From Hetaerina americana (taxonomy: Eukaryota > Arthropoda > Insecta > Odonata > Calopterygidae), in contig JAKTNV010000014.1 in NCBI GenBank assembly GCA_022747635.1, forward strand, positions 10,241,110 to 10,305,109: a stretch of DNA of 64,000 bases, in the 5' to 3' direction. This document shows, piece by piece, positions 11,724 through 23,001 of the stretch. Made by a program: the position numbers and the translations under genes. Under the pieces are notes generated by a model. The model was not told the origin of the DNA, did no database searches, and saw only the letters and a program-made list of their open reading frames with translations. Positions within the stretch are counted from its first letter, which is position 1. The number at the start of each line of letters is the position of its first letter.

Positions 11724-11839
11724 CTATCGGACAAAGAGGTCTGCCTTCTGTAACACGCAACCTTTTTTATTTAGCATTATGAAAGAAAAAATAAGATCAT
11801 ATGCTGCTGGATCTATCGGATGAGAAGGCCTGCCTTCTG
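11724..11839 (+). repeat. Short local duplication
   Basis: A 27-bp segment (11724-11750: CTATCGGACAAAGAGGTCTG, CCTTCTG) recurs at 11813-11839 (CTATCGGATGAGAAGGCCTG, CCTTCTG), 89 bp further on. Confidence 0.55.
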
Positions 11840-12674
11840 GGTCCAAAATGTAGACGTATCTCCCTTAACTGCTACACTTTACAATATTTATGGGGATCCC
11901 TTTAACCTTTTGGTGTTACACTCAAAAAGAACGAAACCCATTGAGGCGAGTTTTTATCAATATTACCCATCTTCAGGAAAATTTTAGAAAACAACCTTTT
12001 TCTATTTAAGGTTAAAACACCGCATTAGTCATCCAAAAGGCTGGCAACATTGTGAATAAAAAGATCAAATTAAAAAAAAACCTAAATTAAATTAAAGAGG
12101 AAATACGGATACTTAGTTGGGATATTTTTGTAGAATATTTTTAATATTTATCTAAAATTGGGACCTAAACCTTATATTAATAATTCAGAGATATTTATCG
12201 GTATATTTTAAACATTCTCCCTTTTATCCCCCCCCATAATTTAAGGTGTTTAATTTTTTTATCCAATAATTTTCGCCGCTATCCCGTTGGTAAATCGAAT
12301 TTCTCATTATTTAACATTCTCTTATTCTTCAAGAAAATTTTTCACCTCCTGGAAAATGATAATTGCTTATTAATTGAGCACCATAGCCGTAAAAGAGTGA
12401 TTTTCTTAATCACTCGCGTCGCATTCAACTCGGTTAGTTTAGTGAACGAAGTTGGTTTATTCTAACCGTTCTCTCTGTTGTTTTCGACCTATGATAACGA
12501 TTTCCGGAGTGATACTGATGTTGAAATATTGAGATTTACATGAACTTGTCTTAGGTGTCGCTGGAAAACACTTCGTTGAATGTTTTATGTTTTCACATTA
12601 TTTGAATTGACTAATGCGAGGATGAAGGTGATCTTGGGGATAGCGTTGTCTTCTACATATGTCGGCCTCAGTCC

Positions 12675-12800
12675 AAATCCTAATGGATTTGTGAGCACTC
12701 GGCTTTGTTCAAGCTCTGAGGTATTTTTTTCGTGTCCCAGATGGATACTACGTATGGCGAGGGATGGTATCTGCCCCCCATACCCTGTGCTCACGGTGCT
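12675..12800 (+). repeat. Highly degraded SINE A body
   Basis: GAGCACTCGGCTTTGTTCAA, AAGCTCTGAGGTATTTTTTT, TCCCAGATGG and TGCCCCCCATACCCTGTG follow the order of the family-A body (head end, 'gctgtgtgatttt', 'ccagat', 'cccccctaccctg'). The alignment is weak. Confidence 0.35.
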
Positions 12801-13734
12801 CTGCGGTAGAACCTGGGCTCCGCGCACCCATCAAAACCTGATTACCGGGATTAATGCGAGAAAGATGCGCTGTTGAGCTACTTGCAGGTCCGCTGTTGGC
12901 GAGGGGATATAAATTCCGTCGTGACAAATCGCAATCCACCTTTTTCATCACGTGACCCCATCACAAATGTGAAAGAGCTGACTGTGGATCAAGGAACTTG
13001 ACAAGGCAAAACTGTTGTCGTTAGCCAACATGAATTCAGCATAAATATGCATGAATTTGTATTACCTGATGTATTACCTTCCTTGATTATTTTTTCTCTG
13101 CGTTGCAAAATGAAATAATGAAACATTCGCGGAGTGATACGAATGATGGTCGTAAACGTTACGTTTTAGGCCATTGCGTCACGACTGTCTCTCTCTCTCT
13201 CGATCGAGCTCTCATTTCACATCGATTCGCCGAGCTTTTGTTTGCCGTTTTTGTTTCGGAAAAAATAATATTTTATTCTCGACTGGGTTTTGAAACGCCC
13301 ACCATAATTCAGCTATAAGCCCTCATGCCCCTCTAAAAACATCTCTTATTTTTTTATATTTGAGGGATCGGTAGCTTCGCTGACAAAAAAAGAACAAGTC
13401 TTACCGCTCGAATATACACAATTACCCTAGGTATTTAACAATTGTATCGATTATTAAATTTTTCGCCAGTGTAATCAGGTAATACAAAAAGTAATATTTG
13501 AAGATCGGATGGAAATCACTTCCGATGAAAATTCTTCCGAAGTAATTTGAACACATCGTCTACGTCACTTTATTCGCCCTGTTTTATCGAATGAAAAAGA
13601 TTCTCGAGTCATGGAAAGCCCAAAGAAAGCCTTGTTTCTGATCAGAATACCCTATTGCTGGCCACACAATGCTGATTTGGTATTAAGAGCGGCAATAATT
13701 AAATGAAACGAACATCTCAACGACACGATTTCTC

Positions 13735-14160
13735 TTCTTCTCCCACCCGCCCCGCCCCTCACCCTCCTCCCCCCGCCATTGGCTCGCCATTACCCCTCTA
13801 TTAAAGCCTCCTCTCCCTCCGCTCTCTTCCCACCCCTCCTCGTCCAACCTACCCCTCCTCCCCGACCCTCCCCCTCCTTCACTTCACCTCCTGTCACGCA
13901 CATAGTAGGACTAACTTTAGACGATGACTCACCCGCGAGGCGAACTGCTGCAATGAAAGGTTTTTCCTCTCCCCTCCTCTCCGTCTCCCGCAACAACCCC
14001 CTTCCGCAGCGGCTAAAGCTTCCCCGCCAACCCCTTCGCCGCAACGGCACTGCCCTCCCTCTCACCTGAGCGCTCTCCTTTGGGTCGAAAACCCGATTCT
14101 TCTCATCATGTACACCTCCTTGCCCCACCTCTGCCGTTCTCATCCCCTCAACTCTCAACG
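13735..14160. other. Pyrimidine-rich block without recognised gene
   Basis: C/T-rich on the plus strand. Open frames on both strands (for example 13779-14069 and the reverse 13790-14158) have low-complexity Pro/Ser or Gly/Arg content and no family similarity. Confidence 0.4.
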
Positions 14161-14164
14161 CCCT

Positions 14165-15178
14165 TACGGCTTATTCCATTTAATCATTCCAGCACGTACA
14201 AGTTGTCCGAAGGCTTTCTTTTGTGCCTCAATGGCAGTAATACGCGTCGCAAGAACCCTGTGTACATGTCCCTGAGCACTGAATTGCAAGGCAGCCCTCC
14301 TCTCGAGTACTGCATTCCGTACCACAATTTAAATGGCGATATTTTTCAAAATCACTATCCTAAGGTTGAATCTATTTTTCACTCCATTATATACGGTTTG
14401 ATGTTATTTTTTGCGGACAAATATTAACGTCCGACCGGGGTTGTCATTTCTCGTCAGACTATTACTCGTATTATTATTGGTTAGCTAATCTTTATGGTAG
14501 GTTTTGAATGGACGCAAGCTACCAAACGGTACAGCGACGATTCCTTTGTCTCTCTTAGAAAACCACAACCTGGCATCCAACATTGCAATAATTATTTTTC
14601 CTCCATATTGTCACAATTTTCAGCACCATGCCATGGTTGGCAGTTGGCTTATGAAAGTTATCGTAAGTTCCCCAACATTCATGTTTTTCTACAGCTTCCT
14701 GATTTTTTTTTCTGGCACGGTTAGTTTCTACGCAGACGGATCGTTTTCTTTTGTACGTAATAAAAATTGATAATAGCTCAGATTAACTCGTTGCTAATTT
14801 TTTGACAACTTTAATGTAATGTGAGCAGGTAAAAATTAGTGATCAAACCTCATCGTTTTCGTGTGGCAAGCAAGATGAGGCAAAAATGATCGAAATGAGT
14901 AATGCTGGAATTTCCAGAAAAGCATGTGTAGAAGAATTTTTCAGTTGAAGCATATTCAGGTGGTTTTAGCTGAAATATCTTACAATAACTATTTTGTCCT
15001 TCCTTTTCGGTTTAAAAGCACTATTAGTACTGCTCAAAAATCTCTTGCTTGGCGAAATTAATTTTATATATATTTTCGTTCGCAAAGGAATCTCTAAATT
15101 CCCTGATTCAGTTAGGATGAACTTTATTTTTAACATCAAGCAGATTCATCGCGTATTTATCAGGAGATTTATGCAAGA
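14165..15178. other. No gene recognised
   Basis: Overlapping open frames at 14080-14427 and 14494-14770 have no family similarity that I can see. AT-rich. Confidence 0.45.
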
Positions 15179-15179
15179 A

Positions 15180-15455
15180 TTCCTGGTAGCCAATTGGGTA
15201 GAGCACTGAGCTTCTGACCTGAGGGCCCGGGTTTGATTCCGGGTGACGCTTCTATTTTTGGCTTAATTCAAGCTGTGTGACTAATTAGGGCACGTCTTTC
15301 TGGGAAATCATAGGTGGTACTGTAGGGTAGGGAGCTGGCCTCCCTACTTTGGTGTGTGTGCGTGTGAATTTCACACGTCTTTCGACTTAGTACTAGGTGA
15401 GCTCCACTCTCAACTATCAAATTGACGTTCGGATTGAATACTGTGTATGGTGTTA
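15180..15455 (+). repeat. tRNA-derived SINE, family A (well preserved)
   Basis: The head TGGTAGCCAATTGGGTAGAG with B box GGGTTTGATTCCGGG is followed by the full body, including AAGCTGTGTGACTAATTAGG, CTTTCTGGGAAATCATAGGT, TGTGAATTTCACACGTC, CACTCTCAACTATCAAATTG and the 3' end TGAATACTGTGTATGGTG. It is one of the best copies for defining the family. Confidence 0.87.
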
Positions 15456-15459
15456 TTTC

Positions 15460-16920
15460 CAGTCGGCTCTTAAATTATATTTCCTTGATGAAATTTTAAA
15501 TATCTCAATTAGAAATATTCTTCTCAACACGTATTCATAGGTTATTCTCTTTAAAACCGCCTTGAACATTCGATTCTCGCAGTGCGTTAACGCCATATCA
15601 TGAACACCAGGCGGCTACTTAGCATCCTATGTAAGTAATAATTTCGATAACATTTTAGATTTGATCGATAATATTTGGCATCATCATCTATCATCGATCA
15701 CATTTGGCAAATAAAATTGCCATCGATTATTGGGTGATTTAGATTGGTACACTGAGGCGTGGATATTTTATTCTTTCGTTCCGGAGTATTTTAGATTTAA
15801 TTGCAGAAACTGGTATTCTCAAAAGGGTATGAGAGTTCTTGTAAACTTCAAACTTCTGCACGCAATTACCACGCCCACTTTTCGTTTTTATTTTTGAGCA
15901 CTAAAAGTTATTTTTTAATTCCATATGCAATTTCAGACAGTGAAAACAGAGGGTATGCATGAACTACACCGACCAAATCCAAAATTGGTAAGGCAATGAA
16001 TTTTTCATGGCTGGCAAAACAATGCAGGCATGCAAGTATCGCAATTGTTTTATTTTTCTCGCTCTTTGTTCCACTTTTCCAAACTCAATGCAGGTTCCTC
16101 GTAGCCATCCTGCCGTCCTTTTGCTTCATGAAACTATTTTAACGAGTGTTGAATTTTTCTGCCCATAGCCCAGGCGTAAATATGCAGACCACGCCCACCA
16201 TGGCGAACACCAAGCCCTGCGCGAATCAATCAACACTCTCCGTAATATCACGTCACCGCGCGGTGTCTATGCGGCCACGCACAAGAGAGATGCCCTCTTC
16301 TCTCCGTGTCATTTTCCTCCTTACCCTCTGGCCCACCACCTGCCCCGTCGCACGGTATTCTCAAGGAAGAGGAACGGTCGCGGGAGGTATTCGTGCGTGC
16401 CGAGGCGCCATTAAGCGTGACCTGCGTATCTCCAGGGCGGGAGTGAGGAGGGGATTGGGTTATCCGGGAAAGATTCCTCGTTTGCTATTGCTCTCGTTGT
16501 CCTCAGTGTGCCATAATTATCGTTCTTGCCTGTGTTAGGCAATACATCCAGTTCCTGAACAACTGTCTCGCATTCAGGAGTGTGAAATCACGGGGATGGT
16601 CTGAGTTATTCCTGAGAAAAAAACCACGGGATGATATGCTGCGATTTCGGAATCGATTGTCCAACCACCCGTACGTAAATGTATCAAGTTATGAGTAACA
16701 GCCGTGGTTCATCTCTAGATCAAAATGTACTCGTACTTTCCAAATCGTATATATTGACACTCACAAGGGCATCACTTCTCTAGCTACATGGTATCTTTCA
16801 CCCGCCGCTGGGGTGTGGGGCAAACGTTTTTCATTAGCAGTTACCAATAAATATGTAAAATAAATCATGTAATGTCGATATATTTAACTACAGGTGCACG
16901 CACTGCGGTATATTAGGGTG
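15460..16920. other. No gene recognised
   Basis: A slightly GC-richer part (16146-16500) holds a 130-codon open frame without recognisable domains. The rest is AT-rich. Confidence 0.45.
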
Positions 16921-16963
16921 AAATACAGGGTTCGTCCGGAAAATAAGTGTACTGACTCCTGGG

Positions 16964-16991
16964 CTGGGCGCGCCTGGAGCGGCGCGCCCAG
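16964..16991. repeat. GC-rich palindrome within mariner copy 1
   Basis: CTGGGCGCGCC (16964-16974) and its exact reverse complement GGCGCGCCCAG (16981-16991) flank TGGAGC. Located between the left terminal repeat and the transposase start. Confidence 0.85.
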
Positions 16992-17128
16992 CACCGCCCT
17001 GACGGGCTGCGATTGGAGGGGGGTATGTTGGCAAGCGACGCTGAAAAAGGCAGTCGGCTCTGAGCTGTGGTGTAGTGAGGAGCTCTGTTAACGCCAACCT
17101 CCACGCTCGACTCACGTCACGGTACGCG

Positions 17129-17326
17129 ATGCCGAAGTTTTTGGAGCAGCGTTATTCCATCAAATTTGCGGTAAAGCTTGGGAAATCGTGTACCGAAACT
17201 GTCGGTATGTTTAACCAGACTTACGGGGAGTCAGCCATGTCCAGAAACATGATCTTTCGGTGGCACAAGATGTTTGTGGAGGGCAGAGAAGAGGTCGACG
17301 ACGAGTCTTCGAGAGGTTCCCGATGA
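17129..17326 (+). pseudogene. Mariner transposase N-terminal fragment
   Basis: The ATG at 17129 opens a 65-residue frame (MPKFLEQRYSIKFAV...) with the first helix-turn-helix and the linker motif (SRNMIFRWHKMFVEGREEV) of mariner transposases. These parts bind the terminal inverted repeats. It ends at TGA 17324-17326, just after the usual D-D-E-S-S-R-G-S/R stretch, where the internal deletion joins it out of frame to the C-terminal remnant. Full mariner transposases are about 340-350 residues. Confidence 0.85.
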
Positions 17327-17411
17327 TGCCTTCGCGGGAGCGTTCCAGGAATGGGAACGCCGCTGGAACAAGTGTATCGACTCACAAGGGTCCTATTTTG
17401 AGGAATATTAG
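17322..17411 (+). pseudogene. Mariner transposase C-terminal remnant
   Basis: This is shifted by one frame from the N-terminal piece. It reads FQEWERRWNKCIDSQGSYFE followed by EY and a stop at 17409-17411, the characteristic end of mariner transposases of the W-x3-C-I-x-S-Q-G-x-Y-F type. It directly abuts the N-terminal fragment, so roughly three quarters of the gene is deleted between them. Confidence 0.8.
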
Positions 17412-18115
17412 CTTAAGATATGTAAAAGTGTAATACATTTTTTTTCCTGAGCTCAGTACACTTATTTTCCGGACGAACCCTGTACTTCTCTAGACAAGCT
17501 GCTAGTAACAAGATGGATAGTTAAATAAAGGTTAGAGGAAAAATGGCAATGCATTCTAATTAGAATGAAACAAAACGTTTTTCCTGTAGCGCTGCATTTG
17601 TCGTTAATCAGATCGCTTGTCGTCTTCGGTAACATGGCATCTTAAATCTACCGGTTCTACTCTTGAGCTCTCTAATCTTGCTATCATGATCTATCCTACC
17701 GTAATACGATGGGGTTTAAGAGACCTGCTTCCAATACGTATATGCAAGAGATTTAATCTGTGATTTTACCTTCACTCCGTGAGTGATATTTAGGTACGCT
17801 ACTAATTTTATAATACCTACATGATACCTTCAATCAAATCTACATTACATCCTGAAAACCCTGAAAAGGAATGCACGGGGAGTGCATCTACAACAGGGGT
17901 ATATAATGCGCGAAGGGTTACATAAAATACGTAATTACAAAAAGCTTCTGTCGAAAAAACACATTGATTAAAATACTTGTAACGAATTCTTTGATGAAGG
18001 ATCATAGCTATTTGTAGACATCATTCAAACAGAAAAATAACACTTGCTATCCGTTTATAAGTGTGTAATATTGAGTAAGAATAAAACAATATCAGGCAAG
18101 GAAGGAAAAAATAAG

Positions 18116-18314
18116 ACGCTTCTGGGCGCCCTCGTCTCCACCCAAGCTGTGAGATTTTTCGAGTGCCAGATCTTCCTAAAGAACCATAGGCAGCAGAGGA
18201 AAAGGAACGGGCCCGCCTTATAACCCTGATGTGTGAATTTCATTCGCTGTTGAGCTTCGCATTGGGAGAGCTCAATCCTCACCTATCGAACCAGCCTTCG
18301 GGTCAATGACTTTG
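18116..18314 (+). repeat. SINE A, head missing
   Basis: It begins at the head/body junction (GACGCTTCTGGGCGCCC) and continues through CAAGCTGTGAGATTTTTCGA, CCTGATGTGTGAATTTC, CAATCCTCACCTATCGAACC and CCTTCGGGTCAATGACTTTG. 5'-truncated. Confidence 0.8.
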
Positions 18315-18319
18315 GTGTA

Positions 18320-20120
18320 CGTATGTGTGTGCGTAAGGAAAAAATATCGAAATTAAAAGTAATATGGGTTAGCATAGGTAATTTTCGCGGCTACATCAAA
18401 GAATTAAGAAGCAAAATATAAAGGAAGGAAGCTTAATAAGTCTATATTACTACTTTATGATGCTATTGAATGCTTAGTGGATGTGGGCCTCAGGTGTTTA
18501 TTTCTGTCATGGTGCTCGGGGATAAACATTTCAAACTTATCCACTATCTATTTTTCTGATCCTGAAGGCATAATCTTTTTTTCCATGATATGACTTGGCG
18601 TCTAGCGCTCGCTTTACGTGGTTGGAAATCTCTCATCGGTGTAAGGGTGAAGGAAACGTGGCATTGCTCATAAATTATAACCCACAACGAATATTCTGCT
18701 TGCGTTTTGGTGAGCTAGTAGGGAGATGACGAATACGATAAGGGCTAGATAAAATAAATACATCGCAATAGGATATTTAAAATATTTTTTCCATATGGGC
18801 GTTGTTTCCAGTCATTCAAATTCTACAATCTTTTGGGAAAAATGGCATCTCTTGTTCTATACTTAATGTCTTACCTTATTTCCACACTATGATCACTTGT
18901 AGCTAATTTGCTCAATATAAATTTCTAAGAAGGCAATGCTCTAACTCCATTAATACAAGAAGTAATGATTCAATGCCAATGATACTCGGTTCCTCCTTAG
19001 CTGAAACTAAGTTTTATTTTACTATGTTAAATTAAATCTACAAATCCAATTCCTTAAACGAAAGGAAGAGAGAGAATTATTAATATTGAATATGTATACG
19101 AACTGGCTATTTTGTTTTAAAAATCTTCCGGAGAGTATTCGGTAATTATTTCTTAATTAATATTTCGGTGACTGTGCCTAACTATCTTATTGTATACCTT
19201 TGATCGGATTTCCCAAAAAGATTTGGTGCCGTAATGATTCTCTCGGTGTCACAAGAAAACTCAGGTGTCCTTTTGCGGGTTTCAACTTATAATACGAAAT
19301 ATAATCGAACTTCAACTTATGTGCGAAGTAGCTTTTTCGTGAAAGTACTATAATGACTAAAGTGTTTGTCCCTAAATTTCGGTGTGCTCATCGCTCCTGG
19401 GAAAGTAAATTGACGAAGGAATATAATCCCCTACCTTTCCCTGCACTCTCCGAATTTTTCTGGATTCTCCCTATCCTTATCTTGGACCGTTAGTTTGAAG
19501 GCTTTAATGGCACCAGTTTGGAGGAATCATTTATTTTAGTGGTAAAAGGAAGTCATTCAAACCATCTATGCAATGAGCTTTCGCTGGTAACTCTTGATTC
19601 ATTTCCGTTTACTTTTATATTCTTGTGTTTTCCTCGAAAGAAGTGAATTCATCCAGTCGCTGAGTCCTTTGGGTGTAGATTAGAAAATTTTTACTCCGTC
19701 AGACCTTGATAACCGAAATTGCCCTTCACAACGCAGATTATTCCTTATGATTTTTGTAACCCTAACGCTTTTCGTCTCATATTGCGTGTCATACTGAAAA
19801 AATCTTGGCTAATTGGAATAAAACAAAAACCTGTTGGCATGCAATGCTTTCCGTCTCACTAGGCGTGACGAGTCTAACGTCCTTGATATTTGCCTTTTTT
19901 ATCTCCATACCTGTATTTAAGACATGCTGTTGAGACAAAATTTGTGACTACCTACGGACTCACATGGAAGCTGACGTTCTTTCAGCTCTCAGCAATTTCC
20001 ATCGCCGTACTGCTTCTTCATTGAATAATAAAATATAAATACTATTTGTGCATTACCCTGGAAACATTTTAAAAGATGAGATGTTTATCTAGACTTCAGT
20101 TGTTTTGTATATTTCACAGT
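18320..20120. other. No gene recognised
   Basis: AT-rich with no open frame, repeat or RNA that could be supported. Confidence 0.5.
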
Positions 20121-20121
20121 T

Positions 20122-20308
20122 ATAAGTTTTTTTAATGGCTACGAGGAAAGAGTAAGTTTGGCGGGTTCTTTGGAGGAATTATGTTGGGAGCCCCTTGATT
20201 CTCGAAGAAAGCAGAAAAGACTTTCAGAAAGGCCCAGGATACCTAAAGTTTTCTTGCGACACCGAGATAATTATTATGGCACCAAATGGTTTATTCGACC
20301 ACCGGAAT
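20122..20308 (+). pseudogene. LINE ORF2 C-terminal scrap
   Basis: An open stretch translates as NGYEERVSLAGSLEELCWEP followed by LDSRRKQKRLSERPRIPKVF and stops at about 20306. The block S-x-E-E-L-x-W-E-P-L-D-S-R-R-K-Q-K-R-L resembles the C-terminal region downstream of reverse transcriptase in insect non-LTR elements, where 'L-x-W-x-x-L-E-x-R-R' is conserved. No RT motifs are adjacent, so this is a short relic. Confidence 0.5.
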
Positions 20309-20461
20309 GAAATAAATGAGAGATGAACACCGTCAACGACAGATTCAAACTACTCGACCTTGCATCACACAATAATCAATCATAACAAAAATGAATTTAA
20401 GAAATGATACATTTAAGGTATATAAGCGACATTTAAAGATTTACCCAAACCAATCACTCGC

Positions 20462-20557
20462 AATCAACCCTAAGGCTGGTTTGACAGATGAGGGTAGAGC
20501 TCGCCCAATACCAAGCATTACGGCTTATGTTGGGGCCCAGGCCCTTTCCCTGTGCCG

Positions 20558-20560
<3 letters not shown>
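20462..20560 (-). repeat. SINE A 3' half, cut off at a (TA)n tract
   Basis: The plus strand reads GGCTGGTTTGACAGATGAGG, GTAGAGCTCGCCCAATACCA and GGCCCTTTCCCTGTGCCG, the reverse complement of the family-A 3' half. It stops abruptly at the (TA)n microsatellite at 20561. Confidence 0.8.
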
Positions 20561-20601
<41 letters not shown>

Positions 20602-20618
20602 TAGTATAGTATAGTATA
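20561..20618. repeat. (TA)n microsatellite
   Basis: Pure TA to about 20600 then CTAGTATAGTATAGTATATA. Separates a SINE A fragment from a family-C repeat. Confidence 0.97.
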
Positions 20619-20619
20619 T

Positions 20620-20712
20620 ATATATTCAATGCATGTGTGGCTAGTGCCCTAAAACGCCCCGCCACACGCCCTTGCGAAGGCTTGCGTGGTAGTTTGTAGA
20701 TGTAGGTAGTGT
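20620..20712 (-). repeat. Repeat family C core, copy 3
   Basis: Reverse complement: CTACCTACATCTACAAACTA, GGGCGTGTGGCGGGGCGTTT, GGGCACTAGCCACACATGC. It begins directly at the edge of the (TA)n tract. Confidence 0.55.
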
Positions 20713-20857
20713 TAGCCGTATTATTTTCTTTCAAATACCTGCCTAGTTTTTCTTCTAAAATTGTTTAATTGCGTTGTTTATAAACACCGAATTCATTGAA
20801 TGGGAAATGTGAACAGAAATAGAAAATCTGAACATAAATTTCTGAATATATTTTAGA

Positions 20858-20900
20858 ACGTTACTCGTGTTTCGACATTTCCAAGTCATCATCCGGTGTG
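20858..20900 (+). repeat. Possible Penelope/LINE-like terminal motif
   Basis: ACTCGTGTTTCGACATTTCC then AAGTCATCATCCGG has the same layout as the motif at 4.73 kb. No coding part nearby. Confidence 0.3.
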
Positions 20901-21199
20901 TTGTATTTTAAAGCGGCTAACCTATATATGTACAAGTACTGGTGCTGAGGTGAAGGTGGAGGGTGAAGAGAGGGGCCAGAGGTTGGGTGACAACAGTGAG
21001 GTGAAAGGCGTTTGTTGGGAGTGATACCAGGAGCGGGCAAAGGTTTGGGTTCGTAATTTGAGTTTTTAGGCAGTTTGGCGCATATATACAACAGGAGAGG
21101 AATTGATTTGATTTTTTTTGTTGTCTGGTGAGTTCCGAGAACTAGATCTGTTATCGACGTAAAAATAGTGAAAGTGAATTGTTTCTAGGATATTTCTCG

Positions 21200-23000
21200 C
21201 ATTTACACGCCAACTCTACGAAGAAAGTTCCGATCCAAACAACGGAATCTTGGAAAAGTGACTGATTTTCTTCAGTCGGGCAGTAAGCCGCTAATTATCT
21301 TATCGATTTTAATGCTTTATTCGTTCCAGATAGCTTTTTAAATAAATCATTCTGTTTTTATGAATACTCTCAGCCGGGAAATTTCATGACGCCTACCGAA
21401 GGAACGTATTTTTTTCCCTTTGTTCTTAAAACATTTATCTGTCGAGTGAATAATAGTAGTTCATCATATCTATTTAAAAAAACGTTTACTCATGGTCTTT
21501 TAATGTTGTACATTTTGTGTCAGCGGTTTATCTAATCTCCCTCTTCGCGCCAGGGTCTTCGCCTCGACTCCTCCCTTGCCACGTCTGCCCGCCCGCCCAT
21601 CGCTGGTACGCGGGAGGGGTTTCATTCGCGGATGACCCTGAAGAATACGATGATAAGCTCTTTCTTTTGCCCGATCGAGCCGAAATAATCGGCTTTAGAA
21701 GACTCGGTCGAGGACTTTCCTCTCGCGGAGATTATAGGAAATTACTTAATTCTCTGTTCAGCGTCGTCGATGCGTCACTAAACGACAGAAATCTGTTTAT
21801 AGGATGACGGACGAGGGAGCGAACGTCACCTGATCTCAGGTGGCCTCTTAAGGAATGACGAATCTCTGTGGCAGACAAATCGCGACGGACGGGTCTCGAG
21901 ATTATTGGCGTTGGGTTTAGGGTTCGGCCTCCATACATGGCCGCCGCGGACCAGTTGCGGTCCACTGGATTGCTGTATTCGAAAGTTTTTATCCCGCGGA
22001 CTCAATCCCGTGTGCATGATTCACGGATGTGATTTAGCTGCGAGGGGATATATTTGAATGATTATTCAGGATCACTTTTCATTTTCGTTTTTCCTTGCCT
22101 CAGGCTGAGTTTCTTTGTTCTCTTGTCTGTTCTCCGCAGCCTTGCTTTCCACTCGGAGCACTGTTTGCTGCCATTGTTATCCCCACTGCGCAGTAATCGT
22201 GTACCAACTCTTCCTAACCCATTTTTTTTAAACGCGGGGAAATGATTACTATATACACTTTAAATCCCTAGTGGACCCTATAATTAGCTTGCATCTATCT
22301 ATTTAAATTTTATCCCCCCGGATCAATTGTTCCCACAAGCAGAAACTTTCCTCTCAACAACCAATCACCAATTACATATGCCTCTCTGGTAAGCTCTCCT
22401 CTCCCCCCCCCCCCCAGTATTCCCTCGTTTCCTTATTTTCCCATCAGGGACTTCTCATACCCTGATAAAGGTGGCCTGGACCACCGAAATATTGGAATGG
22501 CTTGTTTTCATTTTGGTTAATCTTAAAAAAAATCAATATTTCCTCTAAACTATACATATACGATGGATTTGGTGAGGGTAGCGAATCACAAAATAGCACA
22601 ATTATATGCTACGCTCTCCGTTTATCTTCTTGATTTCTCACGTTATTCGACACTGTAGCCGGAATGCTGACGCCATACTTACCGAAAATCGTTCTCTGGT
22701 AATGGTTATGTAAGGATCAAAGGATCAAGGCTAAACGTCAGTGGCACTCGATGAATCTTAAGCGAATTCAAAACTGCCCTGGTGAAACTTGAAAAGGGAT
22801 AGGATACTCTTTTTTTTGATAATCCCATCCTGTTGATAATTTAGGCTTTCATCAGTGCTTGAAAATAGTTTTTTCGGAATAATACAAATATCGCTCGGAA
22901 AACACGATTCTTTTCTGTGTAATCGTGACAGACAAATGACGGAACTGCGTTCAAGGCGAATTTTTTATGCTGACTCAATACTTTCTCTCGCAACACCGTG
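21200..23000. other. No gene recognised
   Basis: 21540-22020 is somewhat GC-richer with a 96-codon frame (21517-21807) that I do not recognise. A poly-C run occurs near 22404-22417, followed by CCTGATAAAGGTGGCCTGGA, a possible retroelement end motif. Confidence 0.4.
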
Positions 23001-23001
23001 A

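Larger units (their letters stand above)
10390..12670. other. No gene; two hairpins and a short duplication only
   Basis: Apart from the inverted repeats at 11134-11200 and 11317-11361 and the duplication at 11724-11839, the sequence is AT-rich with no recognised content. Confidence 0.5.
16926..17482 (+). mobile_element. Internally deleted mariner-family transposon (copy 1)
   Basis: A 557-bp element is flanked by TA on both sides (16924-16925 and 17483-17484), the mariner target-site duplication. The terminal inverted repeats are 30 bp and identical (16926-16955 and 17453-17482) and begin CAGGGTTCGTCCGGAAAATA. Inside are the first 65 codons and about the last 29 codons of a mariner transposase. 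The whole DD(D) catalytic core is missing, so the copy cannot make transposase and could only be mobilised in trans. Perfect terminal repeats suggest it is fairly young. Confidence 0.93.

Noticed and set aside
16146..16538. 130-codon open frame
   Set aside because: Arg/Ser/Thr-rich without recognisable domain; sits in a slightly GC-rich stretch where longer frames are expected.
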